From Pseudalkalibacillus hwajinpoensis (GTDB lineage: Bacteria > Bacillota > Bacilli > Bacillales > Guptibacillaceae): DNA of 64,000 nt. The notes under the pieces were generated by a model that worked only from the letters and a program-made list of their open reading frames with translations, was not told the origin of the DNA and searched no databases. This document shows positions 61,847-64,000 of this stretch, piece by piece (position 1 is the stretch's first letter; every line of letters begins with the position of its first letter). The position numbers and the translations under genes were made by a program. The stretch covers positions 744,001 to 808,000 of the forward strand of contig NZ_CP156674.1 in the NCBI RefSeq assembly GCF_039851965.1, read 5' to 3'.

Positions 61847-63700
61847 TTACTCGATCGGGAGCCTGATCGTTACGACAGTTCCTTCCTCTTCCCGACTGTC
61901 AATCAAAAATTCCCCCTTATGGTTTTGAACAATACGGCGACAAATCATTAATCCGAGTCCATTTCCTTTTTCCTTGGTTGTATAAAAGGGCTCACCTAGA
62001 TGAGCAAGTTCATGTTCAGGTATACCCGATCCATTATCACGAATTTCGATCATCAACTCTCCATGACGTATGTAGACTGAGAGGACCACTTCCCCACCTT
62101 CAGGCATCGCTTCAATTGCATTCTTGATCACATTAATTAACACCTGTTTTATTTGATTTTCACTACATGAAATTTCAGGTAGATTATCTATCACTCTCGT
62201 ATAAATTTGAACATTATTTAAAATGGCCTGTGTTTCGATCAAGGTTAGCACGTTCGTTATTAAATAGTGAATGTTCGTTTGTTCGAAATTCACTGCCTGA
62301 GGTCTTGCCAGAACCATAAACTCATTGACAATCATATTGATTCGATCCAATTCCGCCAACATGATTTTAATAAATTCCTGATCACTATCACACGTATGCC
62401 TTGATTTCAAGATCTGAGTAAACCCTTTTAGAGAAGTTAATGGATTTCTAATTTCATGAGCTACTCCTGCAGCAAGTTCCCCAATCACTGATAACTTATC
62501 AGATGTTCGCAAGAGTTCTTCAGCACGCTTTCGATCAGTAATATCATTTCTGATATATACATACTGATACGGCACCCCTTTGTCATCTAAAAAAGGTACG
62601 ACTGTCGTATCTACCCAGAACGTATCGCCCTGTTTTGTAAAGTTATTAATCTCACCCTTCCAGACCGATCCAGAACGAATGACACTCCACATTTCATCAA
62701 AAAAAGATGGTGGGTGGTATCCTGAATTAAGAATAATATGGTCCTCTCCAATTAAATCATTTTTTTCATACCCTGTAATTTCACAAAATTTCTCATTCAC
62801 AGAAGTGATAATACCCTCCATATCCGTTACAGACACAAGGGCACTTTCATCAAGTGCATATTTTAAATCTTTAAGCTGTTTAATGGTCTGCTGTAATTCT
62901 TTCTCAGCATGTTTCTTTTCTGTAATATCTCTTGAAACAACAACGATCATCCGCTCTCCATTAATCCCATATGGAATGAGCTTTGCCCGATCTTCAAGCG
63001 TAATCCAAGTACAATTGGCGTGTTTTCGTCTATACTCAACTACTGCCGGATAAGAATTATCTGTCCTGTTATACAATAAGTGAGCTGCACGTTGATCCTC
63101 TGGATGAACATCTTTTTGTATCGAGCTTCCAGTGTAATATGAAGGGAAATGACCCAATATAGTTCTATGTGAAGGCGAAGCATACGTTACAACATCTCTC
63201 TCAACATTAACGAGGGTGATTAGTTCCGAGGTATGCTCTGCTATTAAGCGGTACTTTCCCTCACTTTCGCGTAACGCAAGAACTGTTCCATGTTCCTTTG
63301 AAAGATCCCTAACAAGACTATAAATACCTTTTACTTCATCCTCGATGAAGAATGGAATATTGATTAATTCAACTTCAAACTGTTCACCTGAACGATTAAC
63401 GAAAGTTGTTTGAAGTTGAGTCACATGACCCTCTATCGTAAGACGAAATGATTTTGATACTCGATCTTGTTCTGAAGTAATAATAAATGCTGTATAATGT
63501 TGATTTATTATGTTCGATATATGCTCAGTAAGGAAATACTTTTTACCGTATTCGTTTACATCCGTGATAAATCCAGAAAGATTGAGAGAATACATGATGT
63601 CAGGAAAATGGGTAAACAGCGATTGGAATTTCTCAAAATCTCTGTGTAATTTAGTTAGTTGGTTTTTTTCAATAAGAATGCTATCTGAGTAATTTACCAT
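61847..63700 (-). CDS. Multi-PAS sensor histidine kinase (sporulation-kinase-like)
   Basis: About 617 residues, no membrane segment. Three PAS domains follow each other: the first from D-I-M-Y-S-L-N-L-S-G-F, the second from Y-R-L-I-A-E-H-T-S-E-L-I-T-L, the third from A-L-D-E-S-A-L-V-S-V-T-D. Then HisKA (V-A-H-E-I-R-N-P-L-T-S-L-K-G-F) and HATPase with N box V-I-K-N-A-I-E-A and G boxes G-N-G-L-G-L. This is the KinA/KinE-type soluble orphan kinase layout; a sporulation role is inference. Start ATG 63700 (GGGAGGGG upstream) is preferred to 63766. Confidence 0.88.
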   Translation of the reverse strand: MVNYSDSILIEKNQLTKLHRDFEKFQSLFTHFPDIMYSLNLSGFITDVNEYGKKYFLTEHISNIINQHYTAFIITSEQDRVSKSFRLTIEGHVTQLQTTFVNRSGEQFEVELINIPFFIEDEVKGIYSLVRDLSKEHGTVLALRESEGKYRLIAEHTSELITLVNVERDVVTYASPSHRTILGHFPSYYTGSSIQKDVHPEDQRAAHLLYNRTDNSYPAVVEYRRKHANCTWITLEDRAKLIPYGINGERMIVVVSRDITEKKHAEKELQQTIKQLKDLKYALDESALVSVTDMEGIITSVNEKFCEITGYEKNDLIGEDHIILNSGYHPPSFFDEMWSVIRSGSVWKGEINNFTKQGDTFWVDTTVVPFLDDKGVPYQYVYIRNDITDRKRAEELLRTSDKLSVIGELAAGVAHEIRNPLTSLKGFTQILKSRHTCDSDQEFIKIMLAELDRINMIVNEFMVLARPQAVNFEQTNIHYLITNVLTLIETQAILNNVQIYTRVIDNLPEISCSENQIKQVLINVIKNAIEAMPEGGEVVLSVYIRHGELMIEIRDNGSGIPEHELAHLGEPFYTTKEKGNGLGLMICRRIVQNHKGEFLIDSREEEGTVVTIRLPIE

Positions 63701-63818
63701 TTTCCCCTCCCACTGCATGTTTTTGAAAACTCTGACCGTATTATCATTATCACTTCTCTCTTTCATAAGCTAATTCCTGCTTTTTCATCTACATAAACCT
63801 ACGGAAAACAACAAAAAA

Positions 63819-63841
63819 AAAGCCATTAGGAAACTAACGGC
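63819..63841 (-). terminator. Terminator of the partial gene at the right edge
   Basis: AGCC-x-TTAG pairs with CTAA-x-GGCT and is followed on the minus strand by nine T; the stop codon is inside the stem. Confidence 0.75.
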
Positions 63842-64000
63842 TCTCACATTCGTTTAGAGGATCAATTTCTTCTTTCCACAATTCTTCATTCCGAAGTGCA
63901 TATTGAAGCCAGTCCTCATTTCCATCATAATTCGAATCATTCCATTCACGGAAATGAACAACAGATTGAAAAATTTCTCCTTGGATTGATTCAATAAGCT
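63834..64000 (-). CDS. 3' end of an unidentified gene, cut by the window edge
   Basis: An open minus-strand frame enters from the right edge and ends in TAG at 63834-63836. The last ~55 residues include L-I-E-S-I-Q-G-E-I-F-Q-S-V-V-H-F-R-E-W and D-W-L-Q-Y-A-L-R-N-E-E-L-W. It is acidic and helical. The family cannot be named from this fragment. Confidence 0.6.
   Translation of the reverse strand, partial: LIESIQGEIFQSVVHFREWNDSNYDGNEDWLQYALRNEELWKEEIDPLNECESR

Overview
The window comes from an endospore-forming member of the Bacillaceae. The evidence is the cotJABC spore-coat operon, a σE-like promoter, AddAB in place of RecBCD, Ku/LigD end joining, paired GlnR/TnrA boxes, a TPP riboswitch of the Firmicutes type, AGGAGG ribosome sites with frequent GTG/TTG starts, and gene neighbourhoods that match parts of the Bacillus subtilis chromosome (yitT-yitU-yitV-yitW, ykoEDC, ykoVU, yisK-yisL-asnO, addBA-sbcDC). 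The genus cannot be fixed from the sequence alone. The window looks chromosomal; I see no plasmid, prophage or CRISPR genes.

Layout. 1-9.6 kb: the end of a GH18 spore-lysin-like protein, the dispersed yit genes, an SGNH-like protein that has lost its catalytic residues, a Dph6-like ATP pyrophosphatase, small uncharacterised genes, and an array of hairpin repeats at 6.8-7.4 kb. 9.6-13.4 kb: a TPP-riboswitch operon for thiamine-precursor salvage (tenA-ykoE-ykoD-ykoC). 13.4-18.3 kb: a soluble histidine kinase, an SDR oxidoreductase, and Ku with a LigD divided into two overlapping genes. 18.3-25.1 kb: a maltodextrin module (LacI regulator, binding protein, two permeases, a divergent GH13 enzyme). 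25.1-27.3 kb: glnK-amtB behind two GlnR/TnrA boxes. 27.3-31.6 kb: asnO with an uncharacterised methyltransferase and an FAD monooxygenase. 31.7-34.7 kb: a FIST-PAS-GGDEF-EAL c-di-GMP protein whose 5' end carries a one-base frameshift, downstream of a σD-like promoter. 34.9-41 kb: yisL, rocD, gabD, yisK and a yknWX pair without yknYZ. 41-53.3 kb: three tandem 121-bp repeats and the addB-addA-sbcD-sbcC repair operon. 53.4-64 kb: cotJABC, membrane and FMN-binding proteins, a group II intron inserted behind a terminator, several small unknown genes, a decayed SulP transporter, and a PAS histidine kinase.

Functional links. The two PAS/RsbR-like kinases resemble the orphan kinases that feed the sporulation phosphorelay (inference). 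The Ku/LigD and AddAB/SbcCD sets give the cell both end-joining and recombination routes for double-strand breaks. RocD makes glutamate semialdehyde from ornithine, GabD makes succinate from succinate semialdehyde, and GlnK/AmtB handles ammonium.

The most unusual signals are non-coding. One family of about 120-bp units keeps a long hairpin while its stem sequence changes from copy to copy, and its copies abut gene ends. A second 121-bp element supplies the stop codon of sbcC, and a relative does the same for a small gene at 2.6 kb. Unusual genes are the pseudo-SGNH protein, the split LigD, the asnO-methyltransferase-monooxygenase trio and the frameshifted FIST protein. Coordinates of terminators and promoters were read by eye and may be off by a few bases.
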